This document shows, piece after piece, positions 55,339 through 64,000 of a stretch of DNA of 64,000 nt. The notes beneath the pieces are model-generated. The model saw only the letters and a program-made list of their open reading frames with translations, did not search any database and was not told the origin of the DNA. Each line of letters opens with the position of its first letter. The first letter of the stretch is position 1. The stretch comes from Nonomuraea sp. SYSU D8015. Lineage in GTDB: Bacteria; Actinomycetota; Actinomycetes; Streptosporangiales; Streptosporangiaceae. Position numbers and translations under genes: made by a program. Where the stretch lies: contig NZ_VJYI01000003.1 in the NCBI RefSeq assembly GCF_008065375.1, positions 682,001-746,000 of the forward strand, read 5' to 3'.

Positions 55339-56003
55339 GTCGGCTCCCTGAGCCGGTAGCCCCGGCTGATCACGGTCTCGATGAGGCCGTCCTCCTGCAG
55401 CTTGCGGCGCAGGTTGCCGACCGTGACCCGGACGGTGTTGGTGAACGGGTCGGCGTGCTCGTCCCAGACGTGTTCGAGCAGTTCCTCGGTGGACACGACG
55501 TGGCCCGGTCTGGTCATGAGGTAGTGCAGGACGCCGTACTCCTTGGGGGTGAGCGCCAGCGACCGGCCGTCCAGCGTGACCTCCAGCCGGGCCGTGTCGA
55601 TCCGCAGCCCGCCCACCTGGAGAACGGAGGTGCCGCCGCCGGAGTCCCTGCGCAGCAGGGCCCGCACCCTGGCCAGCAGCTCGGGGAACGCGAACGGCTT
55701 GACCAGGTAGTCGTCGGCGCCCTCGTCGAGCCCGCGGACGCGGTCGTCCAGCCGGTCGCGGGCGGTCACCATGATGATCCGTACGCCCCCCTTGCCCGCG
55801 GCGCGTACGGTCCGGCACAGTTCGAAGCCGTCCCCGCCGGGCAGATTGAGGTCGAGCAGGACCAGGTCGTACGTGTTGACCTGCAACTTCTCGTGCGCGG
55901 ACGGCGCGTCGTAGGCCACGTCCACCGCGTATCCCGCACGAACGAGGCCCACGCGCAACGCGTCGACCAGGTCCTCCTCGTCCTCCACCACAAGCAGTCG
56001 CAT
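55335..56003 (-). CDS. OmpR-family response regulator of the MoxR operon
   Basis: 222 residues. Receiver with VVEDEE, phospho-Asp51 in LVLLDLNLPGG, Thr in IMVTARDR and Lys in DYLVKPFAF; C-terminal winged helix (TPKEYGVLHYLMTRPGHVVST; VRVTVGNLRRKLQEDG; VISRGYRLRE). Overlaps the histidine kinase start by 4 nt and lies 10 nt after the HtrA-like gene. It may regulate the whole operon. Confidence 0.93.
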   Translation of the reverse strand: MRLLVVEDEEDLVDALRVGLVRAGYAVDVAYDAPSAHEKLQVNTYDLVLLDLNLPGGDGFELCRTVRAAGKGGVRIIMVTARDRLDDRVRGLDEGADDYLVKPFAFPELLARVRALLRRDSGGGTSVLQVGGLRIDTARLEVTLDGRSLALTPKEYGVLHYLMTRPGHVVSTEELLEHVWDEHADPFTNTVRVTVGNLRRKLQEDGLIETVISRGYRLREPT

Positions 56004-56013
56004 GCCTCGTAAC

Positions 56014-56865
56014 CTAGTTTCGGATGATTCGTTCCGCGATGGGCGCGGCGCGGTCGATGGGGATGGCGAAGCCGATGCCGATGTTGCCGCCGCCCCGGCC
56101 GGCCGCGATCGCGGTGTTCACACCGACGACCTCGCCCCGGGCGTTGACCAGCGGTCCGCCGGAGTTGCCCGGGTTGATGGACGCGTCGGTCTGGACGGCC
56201 GTCCGCCGGGCTCCGCCGAGCCGCACCTCCCGGTCGAGGGCGCTGACGATGCCGGAGGTGACCGTGCCCGACAGGCCGAGCGGCGAGCCGATGGCGAGCA
56301 CCTGGTCGCCGACCGACAGGTCCGCGGACCTGCCCAGCGTGGCCGGCGTCAGGTCCCCAGGGTAGGACACCTCCAGCACCGCCAGGTCCTCGTCGTCGTC
56401 CTCGCCGACCACGCGGGCCGACAACCTGCGGCCGTCGTTCAGTATCACCGTCACGTCGCCGTAGCCGCTGACCACGTGCGCGTTGGTGAGGATGTGGCCG
56501 CGGTCGTCCACCACGAACCCCGATCCGCCGCCGCGCCCGACCTCCACCGAGACCACGCTGGGCAGCACCCGGGCCGCGGTCGCGCTCAGCCCGCTCAGGC
56601 TCGCCGACGGGGCGGGGGCGACCCGCGGCAGGGCCGCGGCGGGGGCCGGCTCGGACCCTTCAGAGAGCCGGGCCCCCGCCACGCCCGCCGCCGCCCCGGT
56701 GACCGCCGCGACGAGCGCGGCGGCCACCAGCAGGCGTCCCTTGGGCGACGTCGTGGGTGGTTTGGTCGCTTTGTATGCCGCCCCGCCCTGCGGAGGGACC
56801 TCCTGCCGGGCCTCCACCGGCAGCGTGACGAACTCCGGCCCGCGCGGACTGCCGAGCCCCTTCAC
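56014..56865 (-). CDS. HtrA-like serine protease in the MoxR operon
   Basis: 283 residues from GTG 56865, overlapping the VWA stop (GTGA). Cytoplasmic N-terminus with Pro/Lys, one membrane helix (about 44-66), then an S1C protease domain: His in HILTNAHVVSG, Asp in DEDLAVLEV, Ser in INPGNSGGPLV. No PDZ domain. It resembles the HtrA-like protein at 45384 in length and layout, so this strain has two such enzymes, each next to a two-component system. Confidence 0.9.
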   Translation of the reverse strand: MKGLGSPRGPEFVTLPVEARQEVPPQGGAAYKATKPPTTSPKGRLLVAAALVAAVTGAAAGVAGARLSEGSEPAPAAALPRVAPAPSASLSGLSATAARVLPSVVSVEVGRGGGSGFVVDDRGHILTNAHVVSGYGDVTVILNDGRRLSARVVGEDDDEDLAVLEVSYPGDLTPATLGRSADLSVGDQVLAIGSPLGLSGTVTSGIVSALDREVRLGGARRTAVQTDASINPGNSGGPLVNARGEVVGVNTAIAAGRGGGNIGIGFAIPIDRAAPIAERIIRN

Positions 56866-57803
56866 GGGAGCCTCGCGAACCACAGCATCGACGTCACCGC
56901 CGCGATCAACGCGGAGATCAGTCCCGCCGCCACGAACCACTGCCATACCTCCTGACGCTCGGTCCGGAATCCGACCGAGCTGCCGATGTCCTCGTAGACG
57001 GCCTGCAGCTCGTCGCCGCTCGCCGCCTCGTAGAAACCGCCGCCCGCCGCGTCGGCCAGCCCGCGCAGCGCAGGGCCGTCCACCGGCACGGGCACGTCGC
57101 GGCCGGAGAGATTGATCGTGCCGTCCGGCGTACCGTAGGCGATGGTGGTGACCGGGACCCGTCGGTTGGCGGCCTCGGCCGCCGCCTCGCTGACCGTGCG
57201 GCCCGTGGTGTTGGAGCCGTCGGACAGGAGCACGATGTGCGCGGGCGGCGCCTCCTCCTCGGAGTCGAGCGAGGCGATGGCCTCCAGCGAGGAGAAGACC
57301 GCATCGCCGATGGCGGTGCCGGAGTCCATGGAGAGCCGGTCGAGCGCGCTCAGCACGGCCTGCCGGTCCGTGGTGGGCGGCACGGCGACCGACGCCCCCG
57401 AGGAGAACGGCACCAGCCCCAGGTTGAAGCGCTCCGGCAGCCCTTGCACGAACTGCCTGGCCGCCTGCTTGGCGGCCTCGAAGCGGTTCGGGGAGACGTC
57501 GGTGGCGCCCATGGACGCGGACACGTCGAACGCCACGATGATCGTCGCCCGCTCCCTGGGCACCGTCACCTCGGCGGTCGGCCGGGCGAAGCCCACGACG
57601 AGCAGCGCGAACATGAGCAGCAGCGCCGCCGCCGGCAGGTGCCTGCGCCAGCCCGGCCCCTTGGGCGCGACCTTGTCGAGCAGGTCGAGGTTGGTGAATC
57701 GGACGGCGTACGCGCTGCGCCGCAGCGTCACCACCACGTAAGTGACGGCCAGCAGGGCCACGGGGATGAGCAGCAGCAGCCAGATGGGCGCGAGCAGGGT
57801 CAC
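56862..57803 (-). CDS. VWA-domain membrane protein (BatA-like)
   Basis: 313 residues. Two N-terminal helices (about 4-25 and 55-73), the MIDAS motif DVSASMG (about 91-97), GTAIGDAVF and HIVLLSDGSNTTG, and one C-terminal membrane helix near 285-305 (WFVAAGLISALIAAVTSML). This is the Aerotolerance (Bat) architecture, usually found with MoxR and DUF58, as here. Binds metal and probably a substrate protein outside the membrane. Overlaps the DUF58 stop by 4 nt. Confidence 0.9.
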   Translation of the reverse strand: MTLLAPIWLLLLIPVALLAVTYVVVTLRRSAYAVRFTNLDLLDKVAPKGPGWRRHLPAAALLLMFALLVVGFARPTAEVTVPRERATIIVAFDVSASMGATDVSPNRFEAAKQAARQFVQGLPERFNLGLVPFSSGASVAVPPTTDRQAVLSALDRLSMDSGTAIGDAVFSSLEAIASLDSEEEAPPAHIVLLSDGSNTTGRTVSEAAAEAANRRVPVTTIAYGTPDGTINLSGRDVPVPVDGPALRGLADAAGGGFYEAASGDELQAVYEDIGSSVGFRTERQEVWQWFVAAGLISALIAAVTSMLWFARLP

Positions 57804-58875
57804 GCCGCGTCACCTCCTTCCGGTGGGCCGCCCCTGACGGGGCCTGCCGCATTGGGGCCGCCCGCGTTGGGGCCGCCCGCGTTGGGGCCAGTCGGACTGG
57901 GGCCTGCCGCGCCAGAGCCCATCAAGCCGGAGCCCGTCGAGCCGGAGCCGGTCACGCCCGCCGGGAAGGCCGGGCTCGCGGCCAGCGCGGCCAGGCGGCG
58001 CTGTCGCATGACGTGCTTGACCAGATCTCGCACCCAGTCCCGGTCGGTACGCAGCCGCAGATGGGTGGCCCCGGCCCGGCGCATCGCCTGCGCGATGGCG
58101 TCGCGCTGCCCGGCCGCCGCCTCGGCGTACCTGCGCCGCAGCCGCGCGCTGGAGGTGGAGACCTCGCGCCGCCGCCCGGTCTCCGGGTCGATCAGCGTCA
58201 GGATCCCCACGTCGGGCAGGGTCAGCTCCCGCGGGTCGAGCACCTCGACGGCCAGCACCTGGTGCCGGGCGGTGAGCTTGCGCAAGGGCAGCTCCCACGT
58301 CTCGGGCGCGTCCAGGAAGTCGGACACGACGACCATGAGGCCGCGCCGCCGTACCACCCGGCCCAGCTGCTCGGCCGCCACGCCGAGCAGCGGCTCGGCC
58401 ACGCCCGGCGGCGTGCGGGGCAGCGCGAACGCCGCCTGCAGCACCGCCATCAGGTGCGGCCGGCCCGTCCTGGCGGGCAGCGTCCTGACGCCGCCCCCGT
58501 GCAGCATGTGGGTGCCGATCCGGTTGCCGGTCCGCTGAGTGAGGAAGCCGATCGCGGCCAGCGCCGACAGGGCCAGCTCCCGCTTCTCCATCGCCGCGGT
58601 GCCGAAGTCCATGCTGGCGGTCGCGTCGAGCAGCGCCCAGATCTCCAGCTCCCGGTCGGCGACCAGATCGCGCACGTGGGGCTCGTTCGTACGCGCGGTG
58701 ACGTTCCAGTCCATCCGCCGCACGTCGTCGCCCACCTGGTACGGCCGGGTCTCCGCCGGCTCGCTCCCCGGACCTGGCACCAGCCCCAGGTGCTCACCCT
58801 GGAGCAGTCCATCCAGCCTCCTGGTGATCGTCAGCTCGAGCCTGCGCAGGGCGGGCTCTGTGATCAGGTACGGCT

Positions 58876-58879
<4 letters not shown>
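57800..58879 (-). CDS. DUF58 domain protein
   Basis: 359 residues. The DUF58 signature (ETRPYQVGDDVRRMDWNVTARTNEPHVRDLVAD read as a continuous block around residues 46-78) and the VWA-like strand LDATASMDFGT are clear. The C-terminal 45 residues are a Gly/Ser/Pro/Asn repeat (GSGSTGSGLMGSG, then GPNAGG units) absent in most homologues. DUF58 proteins act with MoxR AAA+ ATPases as chaperone modules. ATG overlaps the MoxR stop by 4 nt. Confidence 0.9.
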
Positions 58880-59885
<1,006 letters not shown>

Positions 59886-59889
<4 letters not shown>

Positions 59890-60035
59890 GGCTGCACCGC
59901 CTTGTCAGGGCAGTCGTCCACGACCATCCGCAGCTCCAGGGCGTGGCTCGGCTCCGGTTCTGCGAACGCGGCGCTTCCCGTCATGAGCGCCGCGCCGGCG
60001 GCCAGCAGTACAACAGCGAAACGTGATGTACGCAT
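59886..60035 (-). CDS. 49-aa secreted micro-peptide heading the MoxR operon
   Basis: MRTSRFAVVLLAAGAALMTG...AFA is a complete Sec signal peptide with AFA cleavage site; the mature peptide is about 24 residues starting EPEPSHALELRMV with one cysteine. ATG 60035 follows AAGGAAA. The stop overlaps the MoxR start by 4 nt, tying it to the operon. A mature peptide this short might be a signal or a substrate of the membrane-proximal proteins; no homologue comes to mind. Confidence 0.65.
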
Positions 60036-60062
60036 GGATTTCCTTGTCCCTCGTGTAGGCCT

Positions 60063-60091
60063 CATATCGGGCTTAGTAGGCATGTCATCAA
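60063..60091 (-). promoter_or_regulatory. Candidate promoter of the MoxR operon
   Basis: On the minus strand TTGATG (60091-60086), 17 nt, then GATATG (60068-60063), about 28 nt upstream of the micro-peptide ATG. A weak match to a housekeeping promoter. Confidence 0.35.
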
Positions 60092-60160
60092 GAGACCGCG
60101 AAAACCTGCGTAACCCTCGCCTTTACACGATTTTTCGGTCGTCGGCGGTAGACCTCCGAC

Positions 60161-61081
60161 ATGACGCCCATCCAGCGCTATCTCGCAGAAGAGGTGGCCC
60201 TCGACCACGCGGACGGCCTGATCCCCCGCCGCGAGGCACTGCGGCGGCTCGCGCTGCTGGGCCTCGGCCTGCCCGCGGCCACCGCGCTCCTGGCGGGGTG
60301 CGGCGCGCCGGCGGAACCGGCCGCGCCCGCCACCCCGGCGACCTCGCCCGCCCCCGCCGCCACCACCGCTCAGGCCAGCCCGGCGGGGCCCTCGCCGCTG
60401 CCGACGCAGGCGATCACGTTCGCGGGGCCGGGGGGCTCGACGCTACAGGCCGCGTGGGCGGCCCCGGAGGGGGACGCGAAGGGCGCGGTCCTGGTGATCC
60501 ACGAGAACCGCGGCCTCACCGACCACATCCGCTCGGTCGCCGGCCGCCTGGCCGCGAGCGGCTACTCGGCCCTGGCCCTCGACCTGCTGTCCCGCGAGGG
60601 CGGCACCGCCTCCTTCACCGACACCGCCGCGGCCACCGCCAAGCTCGGGGAGATCCCGCCGGAGCGGTTCGTGGCCGACATGAAGGCGGCGGTGGGTGAG
60701 CTGGCGCGGCGTGCCGAAGGGGCGAAGCTGGGCATGATGGGCTTCTGTTTCGGCGGCGGGATGACCTGGCTGCTGCTGTCGTCGGCGGAGCCCCGGCTGT
60801 CCGCCGCCGTCCCGTTCTACGGACCGCTGCCGGAGAACGCCGACATGACCGGCAGCAAGGCGGCCGTCCTCGGGGTGTACGCCGAGCAGGACGACCGGGT
60901 GAACGCCACCAGGGACGCGGCCGAGGCCGCCCTGGAGAAGGCGGGGCTGACGCACGAGATCGTGACGTTCCCCGGGGTGGGGCACGCGTTCTTCAACGAC
61001 ACGGGTCAGCGGTACAACGCCGAGGCGGCGGCGCAGGCGTACGAACGCGTCTTGTCCTGGTTCGACCGCCACCTGTCCTGA
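60161..61081 (+). CDS. Dienelactone hydrolase-family lipoprotein
   Basis: 306 residues. A twin-arginine-like RREALRRLALLGLG segment precedes a lipobox LAGC (Cys near 47), so export may be by Tat with lipid anchoring. A Pro/Ala-rich linker (about 50-85) leads to an alpha/beta hydrolase domain with oxyanion/entry VIHENRGLTDHIRSV, nucleophile Cys in MGFCFGGG, Asp in YAEQDDRVN and His in FPGVGHAFFND: the Cys-Asp-His triad of dienelactone hydrolases. Substrate unknown. ATG 60161; divergent from the MoxR operon. Confidence 0.9.
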   Translation: MTPIQRYLAEEVALDHADGLIPRREALRRLALLGLGLPAATALLAGCGAPAEPAAPATPATSPAPAATTAQASPAGPSPLPTQAITFAGPGGSTLQAAWAAPEGDAKGAVLVIHENRGLTDHIRSVAGRLAASGYSALALDLLSREGGTASFTDTAAATAKLGEIPPERFVADMKAAVGELARRAEGAKLGMMGFCFGGGMTWLLLSSAEPRLSAAVPFYGPLPENADMTGSKAAVLGVYAEQDDRVNATRDAAEAALEKAGLTHEIVTFPGVGHAFFNDTGQRYNAEAAAQAYERVLSWFDRHLS

Positions 61082-61455
61082 CCACCCACCCGCGCCACGG
61101 CCTGCCGTCGGACGATCCTTCACGCCGCGGCCCGCGTGCCCTCGTCCGCGAACACCCGGCCACCCACCGCCCCGGCAGGCCCCTGGTGCCGCCGGCAGGC
61201 GGTGGGCGGCCGTCCTTCAGGGGGCGGGAGGTGAAAGGGAGCGCAGGCCCAACGGCGAGGGCGTGCCTCCGCCCCGGCAAGCCCCAAGTGTCATGACGCC
61301 GACCGGCGGAGGGGGGCCCGTCCTCCGGGGAAGGGGTTGGATGCGGATGGGGCGGGCCTCGGCGGGTGGATGTCCGACCCGCGGGCGCGGTGCTGAGGCG
61401 GCCGGTGCGGAAAGACGGCCACCCCCGGTGAGGGTGGCCGTCGGTCATGCGCGTG
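61082..61455. other. 374-nt gap without a gene
   Basis: GC-rich, no credible coding frame on either strand. It holds the terminator at 61415-61441 and several short GC-rich inverted repeats without clear meaning. Confidence 0.6.
61415..61441 (-). terminator. Hairpin terminator after the M14 gene
   Basis: ACGGCCACCC (61415-61424) and GGGTGGCCGT (61432-61441), perfect 10-bp stem and 7-nt loop, 14 nt past the M14 stop on the minus strand. Confidence 0.75.
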
Positions 61456-64000
61456 TCAGCCGATCAGATACTTCATCACCTTCTTCACGGTCGCGTTCCG
61501 CTCACTGTCGTTCGCCAACTGCTCCAGCCCGAACCCCAGCAGCACCGTGTCCTTGGTGGTCACGGCCGCCGTCTTGTCGGCCTCGGCGCGGACGAAGTCG
61601 CCGCCGCCCGTCGGGCTGCCCGCCGGAGGCCCGGGAACGGCCCACGGCCCGAGCCCCGACTCGAAGCCCTCGGCGTCCAGCGTGCCGCCGGTGGTGGTGA
61701 CCCGGGTGTCGTCGACGAACGCGCCCACGCCGCCGGTGGCGGGGTCGGTCACGTAGCTGATCGACACCTCGACCTGCTGCCCCGCGTAGGCGGACAGGTC
61801 GAAGGCCACCTGCTGCCAGCCGCCCGAGTTCCCGGTGAACCGGTTCCAGGAGCCGCTGGCCCCGGTCGCCGTGCACGGGTTGCCGGGGGTCAGGTAGTGC
61901 AGCAGCCAGGGGTGCTCCTCCAGGAGGAACCCGGCCTCGCACTCCGTCGGCACGGCGGTGTCGGTGCCGCCATTGAGGTCCGGCAGCGTCGTCCAGTTGT
62001 CCTGACCGACCGTGTGGGCCTCGACGATGACGTTGTCGTAGCCGGGCTCGGTGTCGAAGGACAGCTGGAACGCCAGCCGCGGCTGCTGCGCCGCCGTCAC
62101 GGAGCCCAGGTCGATCGTCCTGGTCAGCCGCATGTACGAGTCGTCGGCATGAGCGCCCCTGACGTACCACTGGCCTTCGATCGGGTCGAACGGCCCAGGG
62201 GTGCCGAGCTGGTAGTCCGCCGCCGGCGTGCCGGTGAAGCGCGGGAAGTCCGTGCCCATGGGCTGCAGGACGCCGGCCTCGTCCACCGGGTTGTCGGCCG
62301 TGGCCGGGCCGCCGAACGTGCCGCTCACCCCGGCAAGCGGACCGGTGCCGGTGAAACCGGCGGGGTTCTCGCGCGGGATGCGGCCGCCAACCCCCATGTA
62401 GTACTGGGTGAAGTCGTCGGCGAGCAGCAGGCACTCGTCGAACAACCCCTGGATGGTGGTGACCACGCAGTCGCCGTCCGGGTTGCCGTCGATGCCGTAG
62501 TAGATGCCGCCGACGATCGTGTCGAGGATGCCGTAGTACGCGGCCGTCTCGCCGGTGTAGAGGAGTTTGCCTCCTTCGTTGAGGTAGTCGCGGATGGCGA
62601 CGGTCAGGTACTGCTGCGACGGTTTGACGTCGGCGTCGGGCAGATCGCCCAGTGGGGTTACGGTCACCACGTCCTGCTGGTCCATGGACAGCCGGTTGTC
62701 GCCCAGCTCCCACACGATGCCCTTGAAGTGCGACAGCACGCCGAGATGGTGGGGCACGCCCTGGGAGTCGACGTCCCAGGTCTCGGAGGCGTACCCGGCG
62801 GCCTTGAGCGCCTGCTGGTACTTCGCGGCGTACTTGGGCGCGGTCACCGACGCCGGATAGTCCGGGTTGAAGCCGGTGTAGTCCTCGTTGGCGATCACGA
62901 GGACCTTCGCCCCGGAGTCCTTGGCCAGCGTGTAGGTGAAGTGCGGGCTGGAGACGACGCCGGTCCCGGGCTTGAAGCCCTGGAACCAGACCTCGACCTT
63001 GTCACCCGGTTTCGCCCCGCTCACCGTGCCCCGGTACTCGGCGAAGTACAGGTCGTTCTCGTCGCCGTACCGCTCACCGCCCTTCCACTCGCTGAGCGGC
63101 CTGACCTGCGCCGGGCCGCCGTTGATGCGGAAGCGCAGCACCTTGCCCAGCAGGGACCTGCGGGCGGTCACGGCCACCGGCTGCGGGTCGCCGTACGAGA
63201 CGGTGAAGGAGTCCGGCGCGAAGTCGGGCACCGTGCGCCCGACCACGGAGACCGGCTTGTCGGGCGTGTGCACGGTCTTGGCCGTGGCGAGCGCCAGGGG
63301 GAGGTTCATGGTGAACTCCTCCTGGATCAGCTCCTCGTCGTCGGGGAAGGTGAATCCGAGCCCGCCGACGCAGTCCTCGAGCGTCCACTCGTCATTCGGG
63401 TTGCGCTCGGCCGCGGCCTCGCACGTGGACATCTCCGGCGTGATCGACATGATGCCGCGCAGGTTGGTCATGTGCCCGTCGGTCTCGCCGTTGGTGGTAT
63501 AGAGCTCGGCCCCGATGTCGGGGTCGTACGTCGGCACCGCCGGATTCGCGTCGTCGCCCAGCAGCGCCTCGAAGATCAGGTCGTCGGGCGACGGGGTGGC
63601 CTGCTGCCAGCCGATGCCGTACAGCAGGAGCATGGCCGCGGAGTGGTAGTTCAGCATGTACCTGAACTTCACCCGCTTGGTCAGGTTGTCCAGCGCCACG
63701 GTCTCCGGCTCGGACTGAGCCGCCTTGCCGCGGTAGGTCTGGCTGCTGAACAGGCTCGATGAGCCCTCGTCGTCGTAGCGCCACTTGTAGGCGAAGTTGC
63801 GGTTGGGGTCGACGCCGTCGTTGCTGGTGATCTGACCGTCGCCGTCGTTGTCCCGCAGGTTCTTGCGCCACAGCCGGTTGTCCGGCGTGAAGGAGTAGTC
63901 GTAGCCGTCGGGGTTGGCCACCGGCAGGAACCACAGCTCCGTGGTGTTCACGAGCTTGGTCAGCTCGGCGTTGCCCCCGTAGCCGTTGAGGATGTGGTGC
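61456..64000 (-). CDS. M14 family zinc carboxypeptidase, C-terminal part
   Basis: About 848 residues are visible; the gene runs off the right edge. The M14 fold is recognised from HILNGYGGN (zinc-ligand His is the second or third visible residue), PVANPDGYDYS, DGVDPNRNFAYKW (substrate-binding Asn-Arg), MLNYHSAAMLLLYG (zinc His) and ITPEMSTCE with the candidate catalytic Glu. Then come a beta-rich domain (VEVWFQGFKPGTG), a ThuA/glutamine-amidotransferase-like region (AKVLVIANEDYTGF; GGKLLYTGE) and a MAM/immune-inhibitor-A-like domain (ARLAFQLSFDTEPGYD). Probably secreted; signal and HxxE motif lie outside the window. Confidence 0.88.
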   Translation of the reverse strand, partial: HHILNGYGGNAELTKLVNTTELWFLPVANPDGYDYSFTPDNRLWRKNLRDNDGDGQITSNDGVDPNRNFAYKWRYDDEGSSSLFSSQTYRGKAAQSEPETVALDNLTKRVKFRYMLNYHSAAMLLLYGIGWQQATPSPDDLIFEALLGDDANPAVPTYDPDIGAELYTTNGETDGHMTNLRGIMSITPEMSTCEAAAERNPNDEWTLEDCVGGLGFTFPDDEELIQEEFTMNLPLALATAKTVHTPDKPVSVVGRTVPDFAPDSFTVSYGDPQPVAVTARRSLLGKVLRFRINGGPAQVRPLSEWKGGERYGDENDLYFAEYRGTVSGAKPGDKVEVWFQGFKPGTGVVSSPHFTYTLAKDSGAKVLVIANEDYTGFNPDYPASVTAPKYAAKYQQALKAAGYASETWDVDSQGVPHHLGVLSHFKGIVWELGDNRLSMDQQDVVTVTPLGDLPDADVKPSQQYLTVAIRDYLNEGGKLLYTGETAAYYGILDTIVGGIYYGIDGNPDGDCVVTTIQGLFDECLLLADDFTQYYMGVGGRIPRENPAGFTGTGPLAGVSGTFGGPATADNPVDEAGVLQPMGTDFPRFTGTPAADYQLGTPGPFDPIEGQWYVRGAHADDSYMRLTRTIDLGSVTAAQQPRLAFQLSFDTEPGYDNVIVEAHTVGQDNWTTLPDLNGGTDTAVPTECEAGFLLEEHPWLLHYLTPGNPCTATGASGSWNRFTGNSGGWQQVAFDLSAYAGQQVEVSISYVTDPATGGVGAFVDDTRVTTTGGTLDAEGFESGLGPWAVPGPPAGSPTGGGDFVRAEADKTAAVTTKDTVLLGFGLEQLANDSERNATVKKVMKYLIG

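Noticed and set aside
60993..61448. Minus-strand Pro/Arg-rich frame in the 61 kb gap
   Set aside because: Low-complexity composition, overlaps the hydrolase gene, no start signal.

Overview
The window is high-GC chromosomal DNA of a filamentous actinomycete. HrdB-type sigma factor, DnaG primase, dGTPase and pyruvate phosphate dikinase lie close together, start codons are often GTG, many operons are joined by ATGA/GTGA overlaps, and regulators belong to the TetR, AraC, XRE, PknG and FHA families. The gene content fits Streptosporangiales (a Nonomuraea-like genome), but the genus is an inference. I saw no prophage, insertion sequence or CRISPR array; the one clear selfish element is an intein inside dnaG.

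Layout. 0-9.2 kb is an accessory block of detoxification or resistance-like genes: a partial ribosomal protection GTPase, an NmrA-like reductase divergent from an AraC regulator, a TetR/FAD-monooxygenase operon, an SRPBCC protein, an APH-fold kinase with an apparent C-terminal frameshift, and a PEP-synthase/rifampin-phosphotransferase-like enzyme with its own TetR repressor. 9.2-15.3 kb holds a three-gene set on the minus strand: a 1782-residue TPR protein, a small XRE regulator with a perfect inverted repeat at its start, and a ClpP-like protein without a catalytic centre. 15.4-25.4 kb is mixed: small membrane and secreted proteins, a PLP desulfhydrase/deaminase, galactokinase, enoyl-CoA hydratase, tyrosine phosphatase, stand-alone nitric oxide synthase, tRNA-Asn and a GH63-like hydrolase.

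25.4-33.8 kb is a seven-gene operon, probably a signalling unit: coiled-coil protein, PknG kinase, PP2C phosphatase, von Willebrand A protein, FHA protein, GlnX-like membrane sensor and GlnH-like amino-acid-binding lipoprotein. It extends the mycobacterial PknG-GlnX-GlnH amino-acid sensing module. Kinase, phosphatase and FHA protein all carry N-terminal zinc ribbons. 33.8-43.4 kb is the housekeeping core (rpoD/hrdB, dnaG with a 320-residue intein placed exactly on a zinc-ligand cysteine, an M23-like lipoprotein, a ferredoxin reductase, dgt, an M48 protease).

43.4-49.9 kb contains a two-component system split around an HtrA-like protease, then a transmembrane Ser/Thr kinase and an FHA protein. 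50-54 kb has ppdK and an orphan cytochrome b preceded by two overlapping AT-rich palindromes. 54.2-60 kb is a second seven-gene operon read leftwards: secreted micro-peptide, MoxR ATPase, DUF58, VWA membrane protein, HtrA-like protease, response regulator and histidine kinase, almost all overlapping by 4 nt. The window ends with a dienelactone-hydrolase-like lipoprotein and a partial M14 zinc carboxypeptidase.

All calls come from reading the sequence and motifs; no database search was run.
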